From Phascolarctos cinereus (taxonomy: Eukaryota > Chordata > Mammalia > Diprotodontia > Phascolarctidae): DNA of 64,000 bases. This document shows positions 23,216 to 34,754 of this stretch, piece after piece. Made by a program: the position numbers and the translations under genes. The number at the start of each line of letters is the position of its first letter. Positions within the stretch are counted from its first letter, which is position 1. The notes under the pieces are model-generated. The model was not told the DNA's origin, did not search any database, and saw only the letters and a program-made list of their open reading frames with translations. The stretch is from NCBI RefSeq assembly GCF_002099425.1, contig NW_018344273.1, positions 1,519,001 to 1,583,000 of the forward strand, in the 5' to 3' direction.

Positions 23216-23579
23216 TACAAAATGCTTCTTAAAGAAATAAAGAACAACTTATATGGTGGTAGGAATATTTAATGCTCATTGCTGGGCTGTGACAATATAA
23301 TAAAAAACGACAATACAATCTCATATAATTTATGGTTTTAATTTTATACTAGTCAAACTTTCAAAAGAAAACATACTGAGTGAAATAAAACAATTACAAA
23401 ATTTATTTGAGAGAAAAAAATATCTAGAATTTCAAAGGAAATAATGAAAAAAGGAGAAATGAAGGGAAAAAGCAATTATTACCTAGTACTATCATATATA
23501 TTTATATCTATGTAGTCATAGAAACCATTTGGTTTTGTTGTTAAAATACAAAAATAGATCAATGAAACAGGTAAGTATA

Positions 23580-24060
23580 AAAAAACTGGGAAGTCTTTCT
23601 GAGAAAAGAAACCAACCTTTATATATAAAGAGAAACAAAGGTGGGGGATCTATAGTCTGCCCAGTATGGTCTGAGACCCTGAGCTATAGAATTCACAATT
23701 ATTTATAGTTCTCTTCATGTATGGTATAAGCAATTTACCTCAAAGCAGAGTCAACCTAGGTTGTCTCATGGCTCAAGCAGGTTAATCTATGGCTCTAGCA
23801 TCAGAGGAGCTTATTACATTTGTAGGCAGGTCTACCTTTTACACTGTAGGTTACAGCAGCTTCAGGGCAACCTAGGGCAGCCCAGTATATAACACAGGAA
23901 TTCTCTTGGGACTACATCTTAGCTTCAGTTACACAAGTTTTCATCCCGGACTATACTCTTACTATTAATTATACAATTATTTCTTATTTTATTAAAATTA
24001 TTATAACTGATAAAAGATCAGCAAGGCAATAGAAAGCAGAAGTGCTCAAGTCATTGATTA
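23580..24060. other. Unidentified block interrupting the old L1
   Basis: About 480 bp that does not follow any L1 segment, while both flanks do. It is less A-rich than the L1 around it. I could not place TSDs or name a family. It may be an LTR-type or other insertion. Confidence 0.3.
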
Positions 24061-25749
24061 TTAATTTTTCTTATTTCATAAGAAAAGGGCAAAACAAATA
24101 AATTGAACTTAATAACCCAATGTTGGACAAACTCCAAAATATGAATTATTTAAGAAAGAACTATCTGTTTGATAATTGCTGGGAAAATTAGAAAGCAGAG
24201 TAGCAGAAATTAGCTTAGGTCAACAGCTTATACCATATTCGACAACAAGTTCAAAATCAGTATGCAATCAGTATTCCATTAACATGGAAGATAAGCAGAT
24301 CCTATATCTTTTAGAGCTATGAGTAGGAGATTAATTTTAAGCGAGCAAAGGATAAAGGAAATTACAAAATAAAGAGAATTTCAGCAAAGTTGCAGGATGT
24401 AAAATAAACCCTTATCATCAGCATATTATATATCACAAAGTGCAGCAGGAGGAGATTAAAAAGAGAAATTCTATTTCAAATAACTGCAGACAAAAATAAA
24501 ATACTTGGAAGTATACCTGCCAAGACAAACCCAGGAACTTAACGAACACAATTACAAAACACTTTTTACACAAATAAAGTCAGATCTAAACAATTGGAAA
24601 AAATAGTAATTGCTCATGCGTCAGCAAAGCCAATAAAATAAAATGACAATTCTACCTAAATTAATCTACTCATTCAGTGCCATACCAATGAAACTATCAA
24701 GAACTATTTTATAGAGCTAGAAAAAAGAATAACAAAATTCATCCAGAAGAACAAAAGGTCAAGAATATCAAGGGAATCAATGAAAAAAGAAATGTGAAGT
24801 AACCTAGCCATACTGGATCTCAAATTATATCGCAAAGCACTAAACATCAAAACAGTGTGGTACTGGCTAAACAATAGCATGGTGGATCAGTGAAATAGAT
24901 TAAGCACAAAATACGTTGTAGTAAATGAACATAGTAATTTAGTATTTGATAAATCCAAAGATCTAAGCTCTTGGGACAAAAACTCACTATTTGACAAAAA
25001 CTGCAAAACAGAAACTAATTATATTTCAACATTTCACACTACATACAACGGTTAGGTTAAAATGGATACATAATTTAGACACAAAGGGTGATACTGTAAG
25101 CAAATAGGGGAGCAAGGAATAGTTTACTTGTCAGATCTTTGGAGAAGCGAAGAATTTAATACCATACAAGAGATAGAGAGCATTACTAGATATAAACTAG
25201 CTTTGATTATATTAAATTAAAAAGCTTTGCACAAAGAAAACCAGTGCAACCAAAATTAGAGGGAAAGCAGAAAACTGAGGGAGACATTTTACAGCAAGTA
25301 TCCCTGATGAAGCTCTTATTTCTTAACTGCATAGAGAACTGAGTCAAATTTATAAGAATATAAGTCATTCCTCAATTGGTCAAAGAATATGAACAGGCAA
25401 TTTTCAGACAAAGAAATCAAATGCATCATATGAAGAACAGTTCTAAATCATTATTGATTAAAGAAATGCAAATTTAGAAACTATGAGGTACCACTTCATA
25501 CCTATCAGATTGACTAATAAGACAAAAAACAGAAATAATAAATGTTGGAGGGAATGTGGGAAAACTGGGACACCAATGCACTGTTGGAGGAGTTGTGAAC
25601 TGATGCAACCATTCTGGAGAGCAATTTGGAACTATGTCCAGTGTGCATACTTTTTGATCCAGCAGTACCCCTTCTAGGTCTGTATCCCAAAGAGATCCAA
25701 AAAGGGAAAAGAACCTACGTGTACATGAGTACTTATAGCAGCTCTTTTT

Positions 25750-28700
25750 ATTTATTTTTTAAAGCTGATGTAACCATTTTATTTTTTATATTTTACAGTA
25801 TTTTCCCAATTATGTGTCAAGACAATTTTTAGCATTCATTTTTACAAGATTTTAGTTCTAAATTTTTCTCTCTGCCTCCTTCCTAAAATGATAGGCAATT
25901 TGATATAGGTTATACATGTAGGATATATTTCCATAATAGTCACAGTTGTGAAAGAAGAAATGGATTAAAAGGAAAAAGCACAAAAATAAAATAAAGTAAA
26001 TAAGAAAAATTGTGTGCTTTGATCTGTATTCAGAGTCTATCAGTTCTTTAACTGAATGTGAATAGCATTCATGAGTCCTTTACACTTGCATTAAATCATT
26101 ATATTGAATCATTGTTGAGAAGAGATGAGTCATTTAGAGTTGATCATCATACAATGTTGCTGATACTATGTATGATGTTTTCCTGGTTCTGTTCATTTTA
26201 CTTTGCATCAATTTCTACAAGTCTTTCCATGTTCTTTTTCTCCTGAAATCTGACTGTTCATGATTTCTTCTTGCATAATAGTTTTCATTACATTCATACG
26301 CTACAGCTTGTTCAGCCATTCCCCAATTGATGTGCATCCTCTCAATTTCCAATATTTTTCCACCATAAAAAGGACTGCTATAAATATTTTTGCATATGTA
26401 GGTCCTTTTCCCTTTTTTATAATCTCTTTGGGATTGCTGGATTAAAGGGTATGCACAGTTTGGTTGCCCTTTGAGCGTAGTTCCAAATTGCTCTCCAGAA
26501 TGTTTGGATCAGTTCATAACTCCACCTACAATGCATTAGTGTCCCAATTTTCTTTCATGCTCTCCAACAATTATAATTTTCCTTTTTCTGTCATATTAGC
26601 CAATCTGATAGGTGGCACCTCAGAGTTGTCTTAATTTGCATTTCTCTAATCAAAGATTTAGAGTATTTCTTCAGATGCATATAGATAGCTTTGGTTTCTT
26701 CATCTGAAAACTCTCAGTTCATATCCTTTGACCATTTATCAACTGGGGAAAGGCTTGTACTCTCATAAATTCAATTATCTATATATTTGAGACATGAGAT
26801 CTTTATCAAAGACACTTGCTATAAAGATTGTTTCCTGGCTTTCTGCTTCCTTCATAATCTTGGTTCCATTGGTTTTGTTTGTACAAAAGCTTTTTAATTT
26901 AATATAATCAAGATTATCTATTTTACATTTCTTAATGCTATCTATCTCTTGTTTGGTCATGAACTTGTAACTCACTTTACTTCTTTAAGAAATTGGATGC
27001 TATACCACTTGGTGCATATATGCTTAATATTGATATTACTTCATTGTCTATGGTACCTTTCAGCAAGATGTAGTTTCCTTCCTTATCTCTTTTAATTAGG
27101 TCAATTTATGTTTTAACTTTGTCTGAGATCAGGATTGGCATGTCTTCTTCTTCTTCTTCTTCTTCTTCTTCTTCTTCTTCTTCTTTTTCTTCTTCTTCTT
27201 CTTCTTTTTCTTCTTCTTCTTCTTCTTCTTCTTCTTCTTCTTCTTCTTCTTCTTCTTCTTCTTCTGCTGCTGCTGCTGAAACAAAACAGATTCTGCTCCA
27301 GCCCCTTCCCTTAATTCTGTGTGTGTCTCTCTGCTTCAGGTGCATTTCTTATAAACAATATATTGTAGGATTCTAGTTTTTGATCCACTCTGCTATCGGC
27401 TTGCATTTTATGAGAGTTCATCCCATTACCATTCATATTATTACCTGTGTATTTCCCTCCATTCCATTCTTCCTTCTGTTTGTCTTCTCTCTCCTTTCAC
27501 CCTTTCCCTGCTCACCAATGTTTTGCTTCTGTGTACCACCTCCCCTGACTGGGCCTCTTTTCTATCAGTCCCCTATACACACCTTTACTTAATCTCCACT
27601 CTTCCTACTTCTCTGTTGGCTAAGAGAGATTTCTTTGTTCAACTGATTGTATATATTATTCCCTCTTTGAGCCAATACTTATGAAAGTAAGGTTCAGGCA
27701 ATGTCCATAGCCCACCCTTCCATCTTTCCCTCCATTGCAATAGAGTTTTTTGCATGTCTTCATGTGACATAATTTACCTCATTCTATCTCTCCCTTCCTT
27801 CTGCACCCAGTGTACTCCTCTTTCTTATCCCTTAGGTATTTTTCTTATTCTCTCAAATTCATCTTATACCCTTGTCCTCTGTCTATGTACATTCCTTCTA
27901 GCTGTACTATTAGTGATACAATTTTTAAGAATTACATGCATTATCTTCCCAGGTAAGGATGTAAACAGTTCAGCTCCATTGAATCCCTTACACTTTCTTT
28001 TCCATTTTTTACTTTTTAGGCTTCTCTTTGGTTTTGATATTGGAGATCAGACTTTTTGTTTAATTCTGGTCTTCTCCCCATGAAAGTTTGAAATCCTTCT
28101 ATTTCACTGAATGATCATTTTTCCACTTGAAGTATTATGCTTAATTTTGCTGGGTAGGTGACTCTTGGTTGTAATTTTAGCTCCTTTGCCTTCTGGAATA
28201 TCATATTCCACGACTTCCAATCCTTTAATGTTGCAACTGCCAAGTCCTGTGTAATACTGATTGTAACTCCCCAATATTTGAACTGTTTCTTTCTGGCCAC
28301 TTGCAGTATTTTTTCCTTGACCAGATAGTTCTGAAATTTGACTATATCGTTCCTTGGAATTTTTATTTTTGTATCTCTTTCCTGAGGTGATTGGTGGGTT
28401 CTTTCAATGCCTATTTTGCCCTCTGGTTCCAGGACATCAGGGTAGTTTTCTTTGACAGCTTCTTGAAAGATGCTGTCTTAAGTCCTCCTTTTGATTATAG
28501 TCCAATGATTCTGACATTATCGCTCTGGGATCTATTTTTCAGGTCAGTTGTTTTTCCTGTGAGGCATTTTACATTTTCTCCTATTTTTTTTCATTCTTTT
28601 GGATTTGTGTGATTGGTTTTTGTTGTCTCATATAGCTATTAGCTTCCACTTGCCTAATTCTAACTTTTAGGAAATTGTTTTCTTCAGTGGATTTTTGTAT

Positions 28701-29787
28701 CTCCTTTTCCATTTGGCCAAACGTACTTTTTAAGCAGTTGTTTTCTTTTTCTAAGCTATTGACTCTTTTTTCATAATTTTTTACATCACTCTCATTGCTT
28801 TTCCCAATTTTTCTTATACCTCTCTTATATGATTTTAAGCTCCTTCTTGAGTTCTTATATGAGTTCATTCTGGCCTTAAGACCGCTTTCCCTTTTTCATT
28901 GGGGTTTTGCCCATAGGTGTTTTGACATTGTTGTCTTCTTCTGAATTTGTGTCTTAATCTTCACTATCACCATAGTAACTTTTTATGGTCAGATTTTTTT
29001 TTTGTTATTGTTTTGCTCATCTTTTTTGGCCTTTTTTCCCTTCTCTTAAATTTGAGTTCTGCTCTTGGTATGGAAGGGGCACTGTCTCAAGCTTCTTGTG
29101 CCATTGGCTATAGGCCCTGGCTGTTTACCTGGTGCTGCAGTGATGTTGCCCTGAGGCCCTCATGTCTGGTACTGTACTGAGGGATGGGGTAAGGGACAGC
29201 TGGCACTGCTGGAGGCCTTAGGGATGTGGCAGCTTCCCTGATGCTGAGCCAGGGTCCTAGTGCTGGTGTCTGGCACGTGCCAAGGCCAGTGGAACATTTC
29301 TCTGTTTCCCTGAAGCTACACTGAAGTCTGTGACTGTCTGGCTGCTGTTAGCTACCTGTTTTCCCAGGGCTATGCAGAAGTGTTGGAGGGCTGGCTGCTG
29401 GTGGTTGCCTGATTCCCTGGGACTATACTGAAGCATGTTCCAGTCCTCTGAGCTGAAGTCTGCCCATTCCCCTGGTTTTGCTGAGGTATGTGGGGGTCCT
29501 GGTGTTGGCATTTGCCAGCTCTACCACTGGGCTTACGATCTCCCACTGGTTTGCTGAGATGGAACTTGCTGCTGGCCTACTGTGATGCTTTTTGTTCTGA
29601 GTGAAATGGACCTTTCTTGCTGATCTTCCAGGCTTCTTGGGATAAAAGATTGTTTCACTGTGCTTTTTGCTAGTTCTGCTGTTCCAGGATTTGCTTCAAG
29701 GTGCTATTTTATTATTGTTTGAAGGTGAATATGGGAGAGTTACAGCAATTTACTGCTTATTCCACCATCTTGGCTCCATCACAAATC
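25750..29787 (-). mobile_element. L1 with internal loss of the reverse transcriptase
   Basis: A 4.0-kb antisense L1 with a perfect 16-bp TSD. In its own direction: 5' UTR from 29785 ('ggagccaagatggtgg') with repeated 'acttcagtgtagc'-like units, ORF1 remnants (28115-28868, with coiled-coil-like EKENNCLKSTFGQMEKEIQK), an inter-ORF spacer, the ORF2 endonuclease start at about 27440-26990, then a jump to the ORF2 C-terminal part (MTKQEIDSIKK at about 26960) and the 3' end at 25750-26040. About 2.5 kb of ORF2, all of the RT core, is missing; the joint is near 26966. Present in one piece, inserted in the L1 at 24350-30360. Confidence 0.78.
27143..27278. repeat. (TTC/GAA)n with (TGC)5, inside L1 ORF2
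   Basis: About 122 bp of TTC units with three TTT interruptions, followed by five TGC units. On the minus strand it keeps the ORF2 frame: SAAAAEEEE... then DMPILISDKVKT, at the place where sister copies read SAEVKKAGVAILISDK. So it is an expansion of the GCA/GAA codons of the element. Confidence 0.95.
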
Positions 29788-30360
29788 TATAGCAGCTCTT
29801 TTTGGGATGGCAAAGAATTGAAAATTGAGGGGATGTCTGTCAACTGGGGAATGGCTGAACAAGTTGTGGTATATCATTATAATGGAATATTATTGTACTA
29901 TAAGAAATGATGAGCATGATGATTTCACAAAAACTTGATAAGACTTACTTGAACTGAAGTAGAGTGAAGTGACCAGAACCAGAGAACATTGTACACAGTA
30001 CACAATAGCAGCAATATTGTATGACAAATAACTGTAAGTGACTTAGCTGTTCTTAGTGACACCATGATCCAAGACAATTCCAAAAGACTTGTGTTGAAAA
30101 ATGCCACCTCCAGAAAAAGAACTGATGGAGTCTAAATTCAGACTAAAGCATACTTTTTTTGCTTTCTCTCTTTTTTTCCTTTTTCTTTTTTTGGTTTAAA
30201 TTTTTTTCCCACCAAAAAAAAACTAATATGGAAATATGTTTTACATTTTTGCTTACCATCTTAGAGAAGGGGGAGGATAGGGGAGATAGAATTTGTAACT
30301 CAAAATTTAAAAAAAAAAAGAATGTTAAAAATTACTTTATATTTAATTGGGGGAAAATAG

Positions 30361-30898
30361 CTTACACCCATACCAAGATAAAGTCAAAATGGGTACAGGA
30401 TTTAAATATAAAGAGTGATACTATAAGCAAACTAGGAGAGCAAGGAACAGTTGACCTTTCAGATCTATGGAAAAGGGAAGAATTTATGACCAAACAAGAG
30501 ATAGAGAACATTATGAGATGTAAAATGGATAATTTTGATTACATTAAATTGGAAAGCTTTTGCAGAAACAAAGCCAATGCACCCAAGATTAAGAGGGAAG
30601 TAGAAAACTAGGAAAGAATTTTTACAACCAATGTCTCTGATAAAGGCCTCATATCTAAAATATGTAGAGAACTGAATCAAATTTATAAGAACACAACTCA
30701 TTCCCAATTGACAAATGGTCAAAGGATATGAACAGGCAGTTTTCAGAGGAAGAAACTAAAGCTATCTATAGTCATATGAAAAAATGTTCTAAATCACTAT
30801 TGATTAGATGAATGCAAATCAAAAAGACTCTGAGGTACCACATCACACCTATCAGATTGGCTAATAAAATATTATTTTAAAAAAAGAAAAAAAGAAAA
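30361..30898 (+). mobile_element. L1 ORF2 fragment ending at an internal poly(A) site
   Basis: Follows the young L1 from about 56680 to 57170: 'ataaagtcaaaatgggtaca', an open stretch with LGEQGTVDLSDLWKREEFMTKQEIENIMRCKMDNFDYIKLESF (30435-30611), then '...ctatcagattggctaataaaatattatttt' and an A-rich tail (30880-30898). L1 sequence stops there, about 0.8 kb before the normal 3' end. The AATAAA is new in this copy: the young L1 reads 'ggccaacatgac' at this point. Confidence 0.7.
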
Positions 30899-31134
30899 GA
30901 ATTGATTTCTATTACATGAAAATTAAAAGCATTTGCACAAACAAAATTAATGCATCTAGCATAAAAAGGGAGGAAATGAAAATTTAAAAACTATAACAAA
31001 TTCTCAGATAAAGTTTTGGTATCCAAGATACACTGACAAATAATAAATAAGTTAAGAGCAAAATCTATTTCCTAATTTATGTTATCAAAGATTATGAACA
31101 GCCAATTCTCAAAAGAAGAATTATAAACTATTAA

Positions 31135-31345
31135 TAATTAATTGAAACAACTCTTAGCACTTTCAAAGCACTTTACAAATATTATCTAATTTTATCCTCA
31201 CAACAACCTTAGTTGTTGAAACTATTTTTGTCTCCATTTTGTAAATGAAGAAACTGAGAGAGGTAACAATTAAGCGATTTGCCAATGGTCATACAGCTTT
31301 TAAGTATCTGAGGCAGAATTTGAACTTAGGTGAAAAAACGTTTTA
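31135..31345 (-). mobile_element. MIR-like SINE
   Basis: Antisense order: 'gcactttcaaagcactttac', 'attttatcctcacaacaacc', 'ttttgtaaatgaagaaactg', 'gccaatggtcatacagctt', 'ctgaggcagaatttgaactt'. Confidence 0.75.
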
Positions 31346-31764
31346 TGTCACTAATAATAAAGAAAAATGACAAATTAGAAATTTCACCTAACACTCAGAA
31401 GATGGACAAAGATGACAAAAGATGGAAATACTCTATGTTAGAGAGGTTGTAAGAAAGATGGGTAGAATAATGCATTATTAGTCCAGCTGTGAATTAGTAC
31501 AATCATTATGAAAAGCAATTTGGAATTATGAAAATAAAATACTTAAAATATCCATAGTCTTTAACTAAGAAATTCTATTGTTGGCATATTGCCCAAAAAA
31601 GTTACTGGCAAAAAGAAAGGCTCCAACTGCATAAACAAATTTATCATTGCACTTTGATGTTGTTTTGTAGTAGAAAAAACTAGTAACAAAGTAGATGCTT
31701 CTCAATTGGGGAATAGTTTAAAAAATTGTGGTACATGAATGTAATGTAACATAATTACTGTCCC

Positions 31765-32172
31765 AGATGGCTCAGTGGTTAACAATAACAAGAACATTCG
31801 TATTGTTCTTACTTTCTAGGCACTGTGCTAAATGCTTTACAATTATTATGTCATTTGGTGTACACAACATTTATGGGAATGAAGTAGATGCTGTTATTAC
31901 CTCCAGTTTAGATGAGGAAACTGAGGCAAACAGAGGTTAAATCTAAATGACTTGCTTGAAGTGAAAGCTGGTGTCTAAGGCCAGATTTAAATTCAGGTCT
32001 TCCTGAATCCAGACCCACCACTCTATCCCTCTATCCACTATAGCACCTAGCTGCCCCAAGATAGAGATCTGGATCTCCAGGTTTTTGTAAGGGTAGAATG
32101 AAATAATGCTTGTATAGAGCTTTGCAAACCTTGAAACACTATAAAAATGCTAGGTATCATCATCATCATCAT
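31765..32172. mobile_element. Two SINEs, one inside the other
   Basis: A plus-strand SINE head (cccagatggctcagtggtta, 31765-31785) and its 3' part (32070-32172: 'gtaagggtagaatgaaataa', ending in a short (CAT)n run). Between them, at about 31790-32060, is an antisense MIR ('ggcactgtgctaaatgcttt' to 'atagcacctagctgcccc'). Confidence 0.65.
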
Positions 32173-32600
32173 CATTACAAAGGAAATTGGAAAAATAGAA
32201 TTCTTTCATGAACTGATGCAAAGTGAAATAATCAGTTAAATAAATATATATACAATGACTATAATAATATCAATGGAAAGAACAATAATGACAAAACCTC
32301 AAAAAATAATATTTCAAAATTGCAAAGAAGAAACTTGACCCTAAAGAAAAGATGAAAAGACATCTCAATCCATTGCTTTGCAGAGGTGGGAAATCCACAA
32401 GTATAGAAAGGCATATGTAATGGCCTATTTTTTTTTTATTTATTGATTGGTGTTGCTGTTTTTTTCTCCTCTCCCTCTTTTCTATTTCTCTTAAATTTGT
32501 TATAAGGAATGTTTCTCTAGGAATGGGTTAAGAGAAATTATCTAGAGGAAAATCTTGTTGAAACAAAAACAAAATATATCAATAAAAATCTATTTTAAAA

Positions 32601-33180
32601 ATATAAATACATTTAATAATTTGGAAGGGACTATATGATAATAAATCATTTTACATTCTGAGGGAAAAAATTAAATAAACAAATGTTCTTTTAGAACCCT
32701 AATTCCATTAAAGCTCATAGAGAGAGTTAAATAAAACATGGAGAGGAACTGAAAGTGGAATTGTTTCTGTTTTGATGTGTGATGAAAAGTATATAGCCAT
32801 ACAAAAAAAATTTGGGAAGAGAGACACGTGAAGGAGAGAAAGACAGAGACTGGTATTTGAATTCAATAGGGAAACAGGCAGAGATAGAGAGAAAGCAGAT
32901 GAGGAATAAGAGAGAGAGCAGTTTAGGTGAGGGAATAGTCACAACCAAAACAAACTACAGCTTGGAGAGTGAATTGTGAATACGGAGTTAAAAAAGAAAG
33001 AAAACGTTAAAAAAAAAACACCAACAAGATATGAGGCATGGAAAGAGATAAGGGATAGCAGGGAAGTAAAGAAAACTTGCTTCAATGATACATTAGTAGT
33101 ATTAAGCAAACTCTTTCACCACCATCTTCTTTGTCTTCGTGAAAAGTAGAGGATAAAAAGAGGAAAACATATAAAAGAAG
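32601..33180. other. Unassigned purine-rich sequence
   Basis: Rich in GA and AAA and without a coding frame. It may be a decayed inter-ORF spacer of the L1 that continues at 33181, because L1 spacers elsewhere in the window are also purine-rich. I cannot show this from the wording. Confidence 0.3.
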
Positions 33181-33945
33181 AGAGTGGAGGGAAATGTACA
33201 ATTAAGAACCATAACTATAAATGTGAATGGAATAAACTCACCCATAAAACAGAAGATAAGAAAAGAACAATAGCATTTTGTTTACAAAACACAAAATTGA
33301 AATGTTCACATAATGTTAAAAAGGGTTAGAACAAAATTTGTTCTGATTCAGCTGAACTCAAAAAGTTATCATCACAATTTCAGATTAGGTAGTAGTAAAA
33401 ATAGACATAAGAAAAGAGATCAGCAGGGAAACTATATTATGCTTACAGACATTAAAGTTAATGAATAAACATTAATGTTCAATATATATGCACCAAATTG
33501 AGTCTAAATAATTTAAGGTAAAGCTAATGGAATTATAAGAAGAAATTGACAATAAAATTATAATAATGAGAGACTTCAATGTTGATCTACACAAATCTAC
33601 CAAAAAGATAAGCAAGAAAGTTGTTAAAGACCTAAACAGAACTTTAGATAAGTTAGCACTGATAGATCTGAATTGGAATTACTGAATTGGAGCAGAAGGA
33701 AGTTTATATACTCTCAGCTGTGCATGGCACATACATGAAAATTGATAATATATTGGAGCATAAAAGTCTCACAATTTCAGAGAAGCAAAAATACTAAATG
33801 CATCCTTAAATCAATTAAATGCAATTAAAATTATATTCAACAAAGGATCTTTAAAGAAAGAATTAAAAATTAATTGGAGCCTAACTAGTTCAATCTTAAA
33901 GAATTGGTAGGTCAAAGTTTAAACAATGAAACAAGAGAAGAAAAT
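33181..33945 (+). mobile_element. Old L1, ORF2 endonuclease region
   Basis: 'aaccataactataaatgtga', 'atggaataaactcacccata', 'tatatgcaccaaattg', 'agagacttcaatgttgatct', 'gcacatacatgaaaattgat' match the young L1 at 53865-54460 in order. Many breaks. Followed directly by a GA microsatellite. Confidence 0.65.

Positions 33946-33948
<3 letters not shown>

Positions 33949-34029
<81 letters not shown>
33949..34029. repeat. (GA)n microsatellite
   Basis: About 81 bp of uninterrupted GA. Confidence 0.95.
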
Positions 34030-34031
<2 letters not shown>

Positions 34032-34553
34032 AAGCCAATAGATCATATCTAAGCAGTTTGTACAAAATAGCTATAATTGACAGCAGCATTTGCATTGGGC
34101 ACTGAGAGACATACAGTGGGTAAACTAGACATACTACAGAAATGGAAGTTCAGATGTCTACAAGGACACAAACCCTCTAAACTTAGCATAAAGCTATTCC
34201 AAAAAAAAAAAACTTCATAAGGACTTCAGGAAGGTATAAAAAGACTTCCAGAACTAGGATCTGTGATCTACCTTTAGCCAGAGGAACCAGCAGACTTCAG
34301 TTCTGAGAACCACCATGTACTTCAGTGTAGCCTCCAGCAACCAGAACTCCACATACTTCAGCACAGCTCAGAGCAGATATTCCCCAGGGGCGAGACCTCC
34401 ACATGCTTCAACAAAGCACTAGGGAAATACAGAAAAACCCCACCGACCTCAGCACTCACCAGACAACCCCACTAGGACCCAATCTTAGCACCAGGTAAGC
34501 TGCTAGACCTCAAAGGCCTCCAGCAGCCTAGCCACCCCCCCCATCCCATCTCC

Positions 34554-34754
34554 TCAGCACAGCACAAGGTTCCCTGCGAGCCTCAGGGCAACATCAGCCC
34601 AGCACCAGGTAAACAGCCAGGGCCTGTAGCCACTGGCACAAGAAGCCTGAGACAGTGCCCCTTCAACCCCAGGAACAGAGCTCAAATTTAAAAGAAAGGA
34701 AAAAGGGCACAAAAATAAGCAAAAAACAACAACAGCAACAAAGAATCTAACCAT
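34554..34754 (-). other. Antisense open frame in the L1 5' UTR
   Basis: A 66-codon frame with an ATG, antisense to the L1 5' UTR/ORF1 junction. It contains LLNLSSVPGVEGALSQASC and GYRPWLFTWCWADVAL. Nearly the same peptide is open on the antisense strand of the L1 at 25750-29787 (28947-29180, no upstream ATG). A diverged relative opens the antisense frame at 51505-52284. No proof of expression. Confidence 0.35.

Larger units (their letters stand above)
20235..24320 (+). mobile_element. Old L1, ORF2 reverse-transcriptase region, split
   Basis: Decayed L1 ORF2. 20280-20560 follows the RT wording of the young copy at 55340-55600 ('...aaagcattctatcaag', 'ctctaatacctaaaacagga', 'aatttataaaaggaatgcaagg'). 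20880-21041 follows 55990-56110, and 23228-23570 continues with 56150-56520-like sequence. The element is cut by a HAL1-like insert (21042-23215) and by an unidentified block (about 23580-24060). It ends near 24320 after '...gggaaaattagaaagcag'. No frame survives. Confidence 0.6.
24350..30360 (+). mobile_element. 5'-truncated L1 split by another L1
   Basis: 24350-25749 follows ORF2 of the young copy from about 55980 to 57400: 'agcaaagttgcagg', 'gacaatt ctacctaa', the cysteine-rich C-terminus KCWRECGKTGTPMHCWRSCELMQPFW at 25540-25620. The sequence resumes after the insertion at 29788 ('tatagcagctctttttggg') and runs to the 3' end '...gaatgttaaaaattactttatatttaattggggg'. The break is marked by the 16-bp repeat TATAGCAGCTCTTTTT (25734-25749 and 29788-29803). 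Frames are broken throughout; only short open stretches remain. Confidence 0.8.
30899..32600 (+). mobile_element. Old L1, ORF2 C-terminal part to 3' end, with SINE inserts
   Basis: 30899-31130 ('gcatttgcacaaacaaaattaatgc'), 31346-31764 ('tagtccagctgtgaattagt', 'ttctcaattggggaatagtt') and 32175-32600 ('cttgaccctaaagaaaagat', a T-rich block, then '...aaaatctatttt') follow the order of an L1 3' half. It is interrupted by SINEs at 31135-31345 and 31765-32172. No frame survives. Confidence 0.6.
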
